Source: Combretum micranthum
Lineage: Eukaryota > Streptophyta > Magnoliopsida > Myrtales > Combretaceae
Direction of reading: 5' to 3'
NCBI GenBank assembly: GCA_024138025.1
Contig: JAMXBD010001207.1
Coordinates: forward strand, 1-64,000
DNA: 64,000 bases
Part shown: positions 38,230 through 48,800 of the stretch, one piece after another
Layout: every line of letters starts with the position of its first letter
Numbering within the stretch: position 1 is the stretch's first letter
Translations under genes and position numbers: made by a program
Notes under the pieces: model-generated
The model's database searches: none
Seen by the model: only the letters and a program-made list of their open reading frames with translations
What the model was told of the DNA's origin: nothing

Positions 38230-38500
38230 ATGTACGCCACCTCAATGCCGCTAGCGTAGAGCTAAGCACTGCCAGCGTACATAGCAACACTACCAGTGTT
38301 GGGGGTATTCATAGGCATGGTTCGAACCCATGGAACTCTTAGATTTTTTGATAAATTTGTTTTATAATCTATACCGGCTCAATGTCGCAGGCATAGACCA
38401 CAACACTATCGGAGTTTATGTTAACGCTACTAGCATTGGCAAGCGTAGAATTTTTGGTGCAGACTACACCGCCTTAACGTCGCTGGCGTTAGAGGCTAGC
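38230..38500 (+). repeat. CpG-rich repeats in copy B
   Basis: Words like GCCGCTAGCGTAGAG, GCCAGCGTACATAG and GTCGCTGGCGTTAGAG recur. The pattern is the same as at 43030-43470, but with more CG changed to TG or CA. Confidence 0.75.
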
Positions 38501-39406
38501 GTATCCCCTACAATTTTTCATTTACAAAACTTCTTCAAACAATTTTTTTAGCTTATTAGTTTATCTTGTGATGATTTTATGAGTTTGTTTGATGCATAAA
38601 TATTAAGTTATGATCTTGTATAGAATATATTTGAGTTGCTTGACCCTAAAGCCTAAAGTTATTTGTGTTTTATATTTAGTTTAGGATTAGTAGTGTTGAC
38701 ATGAGTTGAAATTTCTTATAACAGTGATAGATCCTCAGTTAATCACTATCTCTGATTCTTGGTTTGAATCAGGTGCACAATAATATGCTTGATTCCTTGC
38801 CTAGGATAGGCATGATTAAATTTACCTTAATTTAAGAAAAACTTAAGTTGTTTGAATTGATTGTCTATTATGCTGTTGAATCTAGTTCGAGAAGCGGCAC
38901 CTTGTTTAGATTAGGGGCACGGTAATTTAGGCACTTAGGCCACCCTTGTCTTTATGATAAGACTTTTATAAGTGGAAAGTTGAGTAGTTGATAGGGTTAT
39001 TTGGTATCAGTATAACATTTGCTTATTCTTAAAGAGAAATAATATGATTTAATTTAATGTTTATGGAAACACATGAATTAGGTGATATTGTGGATTAAGT
39101 TAAGTTAAGTTGTGAAACGGCTAAAAACCCTAAAGGAAGCTATTTTTTCATTTATGGATATATCATCTAGGAGATATAAGTCCCCGGATAACTTATATTA
39201 ACCCCCTGAGTATTGAGATCGTTACTTAGGACCCTCAGATATTCTTATTGTCCAGAGTTTGAATACTCTAGTGTTATTTGACTAATTAAAGATTTTATAA
39301 AAACTTGATGGTTATTGCATTTGCATGTAGTTTAAGCTTGTGTGTCATTCGTATTTGCTTTCGTTACTTACGAACTGGGCCTTTGGCTCATTATTTTACA
39401 TTTCAG

Positions 39407-39489
39407 GTGTTGATGACCATGATGAGTGCTACATCAGTATGGGATATGGCACCGATTTTGAGGATTTCTTAGATGACTGGGAGGATTAA
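39407..39489 (+). other. Terminal exon encoding an acidic peptide, copy B
   Basis: Acceptor TTTCAG, then a split codon GT and 26 open codons to TAA. The peptide is VDDHDECYISMGYGTDFEDF followed by LDDWED. The last 16 codons, stop included, align without gaps to copy C. Most differences are synonymous and acidic residues exchange only for acidic ones, apart from one Thr/Ser and one Asp/Arg change. An ATG inside (M of MGYG) could also start a 15-residue peptide. Function unknown. Confidence 0.6.
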
Positions 39490-39855
39490 AGGCGACCATG
39501 ACCTTGATGGATATTTTGCAATAGTATAGATTTTGGAAAATCTATGTAATAGATATTGTCGCTATTGCTTATCTTTTGTAACTTTTGTAAATGGCTTGTT
39601 TATGAGCCATGTCTGCAATATCTATATGTATATATGTTTGTAATGGATCTATATCTTATATATAAATGTTATGTTTTTCTAAAAAGTTTTAAGAATTAAT
39701 AGATTTCAAGTTTGTTCTTATAAGAGATTTAGGTAAACAAATATCCAAACTGATCTTGGTAAACAATCTTACATATAATACTATAAGTTATATGTTGTTA
39801 GGGATCTAGATTTACCTATTTAAATATAGGGATAAGTCCAAGTCTTTACATGTCA

Positions 39856-40122
39856 GCTCAAGGAGCACCTATTCATACTAATTGCCACCTCAAGGAGTGC
39901 ACTTGTACCAGATTGCAGGTCAGCTCGTAGGGTACCTGTCCCAAAAGCAATTTTCAAATTGAGAGAGCACGGTCAAGGGTTGTTCATCATTTGGTCATTA
40001 TCCCCAGTGGATCAATTGCAAGAGCTCATTCTCCACCTCCAGGTTCGCCTCAAGGCAAAAATGGGGTTTCTTTTTGTCTTTGTGGTGAAGTTTTAACAAA
40101 CAACACCACAAAGAGGGACAAC
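39856..40122 (+). other. End of the Gypsy 3' UTR with polypurine tract
   Basis: Short degenerate repeats of CTCAAGGAGCACC, CTCAAGGAGTGCAC and CTCGTAGGGTACC, about 30 bp apart, lead to CAAAGAGGGACAAC at 40109-40122. That purine-rich tract directly precedes the LTR start and is the expected plus-strand primer. Confidence 0.7.
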
Positions 40123-40179
40123 TGTAGACACCCCATTTTTTCTCATTTAAGACTTCAAATTATGGTAAAAATTAATTGA

Positions 40180-41225
40180 TGCAATAATGCGATCGCCAGG
40201 TATATGAAACGTAAGACCCAATCAATCGTCGATGGAAAAAGCCCTCAAAGATGGTCTTGAAACAAGCAAAAAACAACTCGATCCTAATTGAACCCACCAA
40301 TTGAAACTAAAGTTATCTAAGATTCAATTGTAACTTGACCCCAACCAAACCTATCGATTAGAGCTACAACTATAAAAAAAAAAATGGAGCTTGACCCTAA
40401 TTAAACCTATTAACTAGAACTAAAGCTATCACGGATTAGTTCTTGTCACAAGAATGAAAAGAAAGCTCTCACACAAGAGGAAAATCTCTCGAGAGAAATA
40501 TGTTTCATAAATCAAAAACTAACTGTTCTCAGATACAATACAAAAGGATAATATATACTAACACCAAGGAAACCTAAAAGAGATAAAAAAAACAAAACAA
40601 GTCTCTGCCAAACATAGGTTGGAGGCCTAAAAACAACATTGGTGGCCTTTAAAACGAAAACAAGAAAATTACAAATTGTTTGAGCTTTGTAATAGGGAAG
40701 GCCGATTAAATGCCAATGGTGTAAACCCTAAAGCCGGTAGCGTAAGTCCTCAAGGTTGACAACATACTGAACAGCTTTTAAAATTTGATTCTGTTCATTT
40801 TGTAAGTCGGCTGAAGGCCAGCGGCGTAAGCTTCTATACTAGCAACATACATCAAAGAAGGTTGGTGGCTTTATTCCAGTGTACAGGATCCTCATCTTGA
40901 CAAATGTTGTTCTCCTTTGTCGTTGCCATTTGATCTGCATCATTAATATAGGAGCCTTAAATTTTATTTCTGTGCAATCTAAATCAAGGCATAAGCTAAC
41001 AATCTGTATGGATAAGTCTTTGATGTGCACTTAGGAGACCTCAGTTTAAATCTAGCAAGAGACAAACTGCGTCAATTTTTTTCAACCTTTTGCATGTGGC
41101 GAATGCTAGTTAAAGGAGTGACATCATCAATGACATCACAACATCTTCCTCCTTAGGAAAGGCAGTAGTTTTCATGTCTAAACCAACTTCGACGACCATC
41201 TTTAAGGCTAGTTTTGAGTTATTTT
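40180..41225. mobile_element. Probable ~1-kb insertion in the Gypsy LTR
   Basis: The solo LTR at 57337 lacks this segment: its first part is about 860 bp shorter. The segment has CpG words of the long-LTR family at 40690-40860 (GCCGGTAGCG, GCCAGCGGCG). ATTAAT lies near both presumed ends. Precise ends and identity are not resolved. Confidence 0.45.
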
Positions 41226-41997
41226 TCTTCATGATTTCATGAAATTAATGATGAAATCACAAAGTACATATAGAGTATAATGAATTGAGACGGATTTCTA
41301 GTCTTGATTCATAATTTTATGCAGTCAAAATCGAGCTAAAAAATTAGAGAAAGTTTGAACACGAGATGATCTCCATCACCTTCAATGGCTTTTTTTTTTT
41401 TTACTGAATTAAAACAAATTGAAGTTTTCATAAAGCATATGAAGGTCAAACATGCTCGAATATTCTTTTAAATTTGCCTAAAAAACTTGCAATCATCATT
41501 AATCAAGATTTGAATCTAAAACCTTAGTTTCGAAAATTTTGAATGAGGGTTTTAATCCGATTTCCAACTTTGTTTGATCTCCTATAGTATAAATTGGAGC
41601 TTGTACAAGTCTTTAAAGAATCTGTAAAGACCCGATCCTCTAAATCCCGAGACTTAGAGTATCGAATCCCCAACCACATTTAACGTTTTCACATTATATG
41701 TAAGGTTGTCCTAAAACTAACAGTTTATGAAAATTGTTTGATCAAATCACTATACTTTGTAAAGAACTTTTTAAATAAAACAAGATTGCTAACAAAAGCA
41801 ATCTATACATATATTTACATCAAATAAACATTGCTTAGTGTCATTACATGACACTACAAAAACAAATTACATGTTTTCTCAAAATGAGGACCCTAAAGGA
41901 TCTTAAGGTCATTACAAAAAGAAATTGGCTTAACTAAAGCCTTCTACATAGCTTGTCCTTAGCAAAAAGTCTTCTAAAAGTCCCGGGTCATCGGATC

Positions 41998-42074
41998 CTA
42001 TTCATCCCACTCGTCCAGAAATCTTTCGAAATCGGACCCATAGCCCAAGTCATCGTAATACTTGTCTCAAATAC
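41998..42074 (-). other. Terminal exon encoding an acidic peptide, copy C
   Basis: After acceptor CTTTGCAG and the split codon GT, the frame reads one codon and then TGA, so it is broken near its start. It then runs open as DKYYDDLGYGSDFERFLDEW followed by DE to a TAG. From GYG onward it matches copy B codon by codon. The stop in the second full codon means this copy cannot make the spliced product as written, unless a sequence error is involved. Confidence 0.55.
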
Positions 42075-43029
42075 CTGCAAAGCAGCAAAAGTGAGCCAGA
42101 GGCCCAGTACACAATAACCAATGCATAACAAGTCATCCAATGAATGTAATGCATCATAGAACAAGTGGTTATATTTATTACATTTTCTTTCACAAATCAA
42201 CATGAGGGTATTCAAACCCCGTCACACTTCGGGAATCCAGGGATCCTGAGTAACAGCAGCTGCTCAGGGGTTGATATAAGCAGTCCGAATACTTATACTC
42301 CTATATCTATTTCATGAAGATAATAGCTTCATCTAGGGTTTAAAAAGCCGTTGCCCGACTCTACTTAAACTTAGTTCATAACATGAACCTAGTTCACAAG
42401 TTCCCATAAACTTTGAACTAAATCATGGTATTTCCCCCTGAGTTTAAGCAAACGTTACACAGATACAATTCCCCCTATCGGCTACCCACTTAACCAAAAG
42501 AATCGCTATTGCATCATAGCGTACCATTGCATCATGGCAAAGTCATTGCATCATGACTTGGTTAAGCGCCTAGCTAACATGTCATTGCATCATGACAGTT
42601 TTGCTGCTCCTCGGACCAGATTAAACAGCGTAATAGACATCCAATTCATTCAAATGTTAAGTCGAATCAATTTAGGTCAAATTAGAGATGTCTGGTCCTA
42701 GCAAACATCAGACAAGTTATTGCGTACCTGAACCCGTTAGTATAGAACTAGGATCTCTCGGTGATGAACTAACCGAAGAATCCTTAACTGTAATAGAAAT
42801 ACCACAATAATCAATAAATCAACAATTATAGATCTCATTATCACAAGTATACACATATTATATCCATATATCACAATTAATCAAAGACATCCTATTCATT
42901 AATTACAAAGTCACGAATAAGCATTTAAACGTCTTATTATATCCCAAAATGCTTAATAGATATTCAATTGCTCAAATAACAAACTTTGGAAACTTTTAGA
43001 AAAAGCTCTTAAAATTCAAAAGCACAGGG

Positions 43030-43470
43030 GATACGCCGGTACTCAACGCCGGCGGCGTTGAGCCAGTGTTCAATGTTCTGAAAATGTACACTGCCAACGC
43101 TGGCAGTGTTCAAGGGTACGCCGTCAGCCTTTGTATCCTATGCCGGCGACGTTGATTCCAGAAGCCAGCGTACAATATGGAAGAAAGAACGCCGGCTGAC
43201 TTCCTAGTGAAAGGCGGCGACGTTCAGTCGGCTTTAAGAAATTTGGTTCTGTGGACTATCAACACCGTCTCTACGCCGGCGGCGTAGAAACTCAAATTGC
43301 CGGCGTACGTTCTGAAGAACAGACGCTGGCAAATCCTTAATATAAAAGCCGGTGGCGTTGCAAACGGCGTTAGGAAAATCGATTCTGTGGGCTTTCTACA
43401 TCGCCTCTACACTGGCGGCGTAGAATCCCCAGATGCCGGCGTACGTTTTAAAAACAGGCTTAAACGAGAG
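43030..43470. repeat. CpG-rich tandem repeats in copy C
   Basis: Dense GCCGGC palindromes: the 13-mer ACGCCGGCGGCGT and variants. A longer unit of about 136 bp repeats: TTCTGTGG at about 43247 and 43383 is followed each time by CTCTAC.C.GGCGGCGTAGAA and TGCCGGCGTACGTT. Strikingly GC-rich against the AT-rich surroundings. Confidence 0.88.
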
Positions 43471-43854
43471 AATTCAAATCCCCTGTTTTTCAACTTTGCA
43501 AAACTATATCTTAATACACTTTAAACCTTCCTCCACTACATTTCTAACATCATATCCTCACTCATATCTATACTACTCAATTCTAGCAATTCAAAGCATG
43601 AATTCAACATCATTAAACACTTCAAAAACCCACTTCCATCAATTCTAAATTCTCCTACACAAATCCTCTTAACAACTTCCCAACACTTCATATTACCTTA
43701 ACCATACATACACAACCTCACACACTCACAAGCTCATCCCAAACATGCACAAACCATTTAGATCATCTTAAACTCAATTCATCCAATAATCCATACAACT
43801 ACTTCAAGAAAAGAAAATAAAACAACACAACAACCTTAACTAAATTAATTCAAG

Positions 43855-43855
<1 letters not shown>

Positions 43856-43882
<27 letters not shown>
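43856..43882. repeat. (AT)n microsatellite
   Basis: Alternating A and T next to the donor-like site of solo LTR C. Confidence 0.85.
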
Positions 43883-43886
<4 letters not shown>

Positions 43887-45845
43887 GTCTTGAGAAAAAC
43901 TTTGATTCTTAAAACTTGATATAGACCTTATCTTGAGCTTGGAATGGAATTAAAAGAAGAAGAAGAAAGGAAAGAAAGAAGAAGCAAAAATTCGTATAAA
44001 ATATTAGGGCTGAAAAAAATAAGCTCAAACAAGCTTAATTATGCATAAAACATATTCCAAATTTACCCCTTAATGCATACTTTAACTTAGGTTGCATTTG
44101 GCATGAATTTGAACTTCATTTGGCTTATATTTGGGCATAAATGCTACTTAATTACAAGAAACTCAATCAACTAACTTAAGTGAAATTATAGTTGATTTAT
44201 TAATCTAACTTAACTTAACCTCTTAATGTGCAAAAGACAACATTAATAATTTCATTACACACACATTAATGCATATAGAACAAAATATTAATGTCAACAT
44301 ATACATATGCATAATCATATATCTTAAACTACTAACAACATAACCATGCTCATTCAATTCAACATTTTAAAATAAATACTTAAACACATGGAATTTGAAT
44401 AAAATTGAAATCTAGGTCATTTCAGAATCAATCACACGGCAAAATGTCTTCAAAAAGTCTAATCAAAGATGTCTAGGAATTAGGGTTTTGAAACTTAAAG
44501 CTTCAATTTTTTAGTTTATGGGTGAAATTCGAAGGGATTTGAAGTCATATAAAGTTTCAAAGCATCATAAGTTTTAGATTGGTAGGTTCGGGGAAGCTTA
44601 AAGATGTCGGCAACCACTCCGACCAAACTCCACCACCACTATTCCCTATACCTTGTGAAACCATCTTTCTTAGCCACCGTTGGAGGGAATAGCCACCAAT
44701 GGAGTATTTTTCGTCCTCAAAAACCCCCATCCAAGACACCTATTGTGCCTAACACCACCAGATTGGTGGTTTTCGGATTCCGCCGACTACTGCAAGGAGT
44801 TCAAGTCATACAACCCAGATTCGATCCAAAGATCCAACACATCTGCCCCGCTTCAATTCGAAATCCGTGACTGCCCTCTATCCCAAGACCCGTGTGCTTC
44901 TATCAAGTATGTTTTGCTAATTTTCTTTTTTTTTTTCTTTTTCATTTTATCAATATAAAAATAATGGAAGAGGTTAAAAAAAAGATGATAATAATAATGG
45001 ATAAAAATAAAAATAGTATATATATATGTGTATATTCTGCTATACATATAAGTTATAAAAAATGAAATTTAGTGAATAAATATGTGTTTATAATAATGTT
45101 TTTAAAGCCTTCAATCATCATTTTCCTTTATAAAAGAAATTGTCACTTTAGAAAAATATTTTCTTTGAAATAAAAATTAAACTAATAGTGCTATGGGATC
45201 CAATATTCAAAATTTTGTCTTTTTATCAAAGTAATAATTAAAATTTAATAAACTTAAAGTGAAAAGATTACAAAAAATTAAAAATAATCAATACACTAAA
45301 TTTTTCTAAAAGAATTACATTTTTCTGATCCCAATTGGTGGATATGTAGGCACCTATAAGGCAACATAAAAATTATAAAAAAAATTTTTGTACCATCATA
45401 TGCTTTGTAAAAATAAAAAATAAAAAAATAAATGTTTTATTCCACAATATATCTTGTAAATATGAAATTGACCCCATTTTTTTGTAAATATCATTTTTTT
45501 TATGACATGTAATATCATATCGATTTTTTAGCATAAAAATGGAATTTAATTAAAGAGTTGTAAGTGGAAACCATGTGTTTAAACAAGATTGCCCCCATAC
45601 TTAGAATTTCTGGTATAAAATTGATTTTGAAATTAATTTAAACATGGACCTATAGTGAAGTTAAAACCAACCGACCCATTAGTTCTAACTTCAAAATTTT
45701 TCTTGAATATGTCGGGTTGCAACTCCTTTCAAAATCAAGTATGTCTTTCAGTTCCTAGTCAAGGGTTCGAATCAAATGGGTTAGAGTTTGATATAGATTA
45801 AACTGAAAGAAATCAAAAAGAAAATTGAAAAATCCAAGCTCGACA

Positions 45846-48800
45846 ATTTTCTTCACAATAAAGAAGGAAAGACTACCCATACAAAGAAAGCCAGCTATTA
45901 AAGAAGCCTGTGTAGCCTCAAGGACAGTATAACTCCAATTAGCCAATGTGATGTATGCAACTGAATGGTGCTAGAAATATGCGCACTAGCAACGTTGTGC
46001 CAGGCTTCTATACTATGATATGTTCAAAAAAGAAAAAAAATAATTATCCAATCATGAAAATGTGTACACTGCAGCATAGTAGTTGATTTATAGTGCATAT
46101 GCATGTGGTAGCACCTTAGCCATTCAAAAAACCTATTTGATGTTAAACCTCTTTTGACTTCGTCTAAAAGATTTTGGTCAAGGGACAAGGTATAAAAGAC
46201 TAAATTCTAGTTTTAGGCTCTAAGCTCAGATTTGACGTAGATATAACTCTTTGAGCTAAAATAATAGGGATCAACAAGTTTGATTCATATTTTAGGATGA
46301 TCAAGAAATAATTGGTATAATTCCAACCTTTCTCGATATAGGTAATGCAGTAAAAATGATTCATTTCAGGATACCAAACCAAATCAAACCGTTTTACATA
46401 TTTAAAAAAATTCAAACATAATAATTTTTTCTTTTAATTCTTTTATTAAAAATTTTAATTATTCTTTAATTTTTTTTATTTAGACATGTATTATCTATGA
46501 TGATAATATTAGAATAATCATAGCATGTTTCAATTATTGTGGTAATGTATAAGATAATTTTTAAAAATTTTACCCTATAGTGTTTCAAACATTCATTTTT
46601 TTTTTTTATTTTACTAATTAATCCACTATATTACTTAGGTACTTTTTAGTTTATATAATTGATAACATATTAATTGAAAACATATAACAAATTAAAATTT
46701 GTACCTTATATTGAAATCTTATATTCTTATGTTATTAAGTCTAGCATATAATTATAGTTTTATGCGATTATAATTTTATAATAAATGAAATCTCTTCCCT
46801 ACAATAAGTTTTACATATTTATTTAGGTATATAATTAATTTCAAATATTATTATTTTTATTTTCATTTGTGATAAGAAATATATAATTGAAGTTTTTTGA
46901 TATAATATATTTCTATTTTAAGAATGAAAAATGCTTTGAACCAAAAACTAAACCGTACCAAACTGTTTTTCTTTTTCAATTCAAAAAAATTATGAACTAA
47001 ATTGGTTGGTTAGGTTTAGATTAAACAAAAAAAAAAGGGTAATATATGGTTTGGTGCGATTTGAGGGGTGAATCGGACCGAATTGCACCACACCTATCCC
47101 TAGTCACCATAATCTAACAGATGATATCGACGACTAAACCTGCAAAATACACCTCTTCCATCTTTATCCATAATTTGATAAAAAATTCATCATTCTATCA
47201 AATTTCTATTTTCAAAAATCATACACTAGTGTATAATCAAGAATACATTTTGTTCATCATTACTAGTACAGTATGATACCCGATAACCCCTTCATTTGTT
47301 ACAAGTATATTTTATACAATTAAGATTGTCTACTCTTCACAAACCACATACAATATGAGACCCATACAAAAAACACATAACTACTTCATTTAATCATAAA
47401 TGAGATGTGAGATGTTAAGGCATTCAAATTCAAATTTCATAGTGTGGCATTAAAAAAGAATCATTCATGGATATTTTTGGCAAATGGGTATTCTGCTACC
47501 TTTGATCGTAATTGACAGATACCTGTACCTTTCATCGACGGAAAAAAAAAAAAGAAGTCTTAATTTCAACAATTTTGTTACAAAATGCCTTAGGCATGTT
47601 TTACGTGGGATTAAGGAAAACAAATAGTTTTTTTTTTTAAATTACATAAATTCCACTAGATAAAAAATAATCCTAAAGATAGATAATTTGAATTCATCTC
47701 TTAAAAAGACGAAGTTATAAGTGGTGATCTTATTTATGAAAAAAACGGATAAAATCAATGTTGCCTCTTCAAAAGACGAGGCCAGTCACTTATGAACTAA
47801 TCTCATCTGGCATCATCTTTTCAATAGACAAATTTAATTTATTTAACACTAAGGTTATTTTCATTTTAATAGTATTTTTATAATTTTTTTAATTTCGTTT
47901 TTCCGTTTCACGTGTCTCATTGACGGGTAGATGCTATATGCTCAAAAATGATTTACATCTCATATGGCATTGAGGATGAGGCTAACCACCGGTTCTGAGT
48001 AGTCATTTTTCTTATTTTAAACTTTGCTAAGTGTTGAAGATAAATTTGATACTTAAAATTTATTCTCATTACCAGATATTTTTCCCAAGTATTCACTCTT
48101 TTTTTCTTTTTAATGCCAGTGAAACTTCCCGGTTCCGCCAAAGAATCTAAATTCGAATCCTATAACTGGTGCTTACAATATGTCTGAGGTAGATAACATG
48201 ATGTTTCAGAAACTTATTTATGTTGTACGATAACAAAGATGTAGCCGCATTTAAGAGTAGAAGAAAAAGACTACATATGAAATTGTTAATAAAAATGATA
48301 TAATTATAACATTGCTTGTAGTCCAAATGCTTTAAAAAAAAATAAAATATGTATACGCAACTGAAGGTTTAAAAATTTTAATTCTGTTTACTAATTTTCT
48401 TTTTTTGGGTTATGAAATTATAAGAACAACATGAAGCTGATTCTAGTTTTTGCATGTTTTAAATTATGAAAATGTCTTAGCATAAATAGCTAGAAAAAAA
48501 ATATATATCTCAACTATTGAATGGTTTATGATAAAATTAATCAATAATAGATAGTCTGTTTGTTTCATCTTAATATCATTGTTTTGGTATTTTATTTTTA
48601 TTTATTTTAAACATATGTTTATTAAAAAATAGAGATAGATGAAAAGTAAATATTTTTACTCATAAAAAAAATTAAATAGATCAAATATAAATAAGATACA
48701 AAACGGACCTAAATATGATAGAAAACATAATAAAGACCATACAATACAAGACAATGCGGGTGTCATTTTGGGCCATCGGACCTTTTGGTAAATTTTCCCG

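Larger units (their letters stand above)
37207..39850 (+). mobile_element. Long solo LTR, copy B
   Basis: Starts TGAAATAGCC and ends AAGTCTTTACA; the ends align with those of copy C (TGAAATGACC and GGTCTTTACA). Flanks ggtca (37202-37206) and tgtca (39851-39855) match at 4 of 5. The 3' UTR of the host Gypsy element resumes afterwards. The inside order is leader, donor CCTAAG/GTATGTATTT near 37780, CpG-rich repeats at 38230-38500, pre-acceptor motif AACTGGGCCTTTGGCTCA, acceptor TTTCAG and an acidic terminal exon. Ends and motifs suggest a chromovirus-type Gypsy LTR, but no internal region is available to prove it. Confidence 0.78.
41623..44424 (-). mobile_element. Long solo LTR, copy C, perfect 5-bp duplication
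   Basis: Perfect 5-bp direct repeats gaatc at 41618-41622 and 44425-44429. On the minus strand it starts TGAAATGACCTAG and ends GATCGGGTCTTTACA. It is 2802 bp and lies within the Tat-like LTR. The minus-strand order is leader, donor GACAAG/GTATATATAT near 43884, CpG-rich repeats, the motif TACTGGGCCTCTGGCTCA, acceptor CTTTGCAG, acidic exon and 3' end. It has no internal retrotransposon genes, so it is a solo LTR or a short non-autonomous element. Homology to copy B extends over most of the length. Confidence 0.9.
33790..45845 (+). mobile_element. Decayed Ty3/Gypsy (Tat/Ogre-like) element with nested insertions
   Basis: Parts in order: gag relic (33.8-34.9 kb), decayed internal DNA, 29-bp minisatellite (36256-37180), inserted solo LTR B (37207-39850), end of 3' UTR and polypurine tract (to 40122), then a 3' LTR from 40123 to 45845 that is itself interrupted. 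No 5' LTR and no recognisable pol. A tandem-repeat-rich 3' UTR just before the LTR is known for Tat/Ogre elements, and the LTR start TGTAGACACCCCATTTT fits that group. The left end is undefined because the 5' half is deleted. Confidence 0.75.
40123..45845 (+). repeat. 3' LTR of the Tat-like element, interrupted
   Basis: Starts TGTAGACACCCCATTTT and ends AAGCTCGACA. It is collinear with the solo LTR at 57337-59719: both have a CCACC-rich centre (44600-44780 here, 58140-58300 there), the motif GATCCC...TATGTAGGCACC (45327-45353; 59121-59148 there) and the end phrase CCTAGTCAAGGGTTCGAATC. Interruptions are an unidentified ~1-kb segment (about 40180-41225) and solo LTR C (41623-44424). A short reading frame at 44604-44870 lies in the CCACC-rich part and is not a recognised gene. 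Confidence 0.78.

Noticed and set aside
37908..38240. 110-codon minus-strand frame within solo LTR B
   Set aside because: Antisense to the LTR and rich in Ser/Thr/Leu from AT-rich DNA. Not conserved in copy C.
37207..39850. Copy B as the 3' LTR of the Gypsy gag relic
   Set aside because: It is flanked by a near duplication (ggtca/tgtca), has no purine tract before it, and the Gypsy 3' UTR continues after it to a clear polypurine tract and a different LTR at 40123.
44604..44958. Plus-strand frames in the CCACC-rich part (proline and threonine rich)
   Set aside because: This is the centre of the Tat-like LTR. The matching part of the solo LTR at 58140-58300 has no equivalent frame.
46370..47110. 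hAT-like MITE
   Set aside because: Subterminal word pattern is suggestive, but the ends do not pair well and no 8-bp duplication was found.
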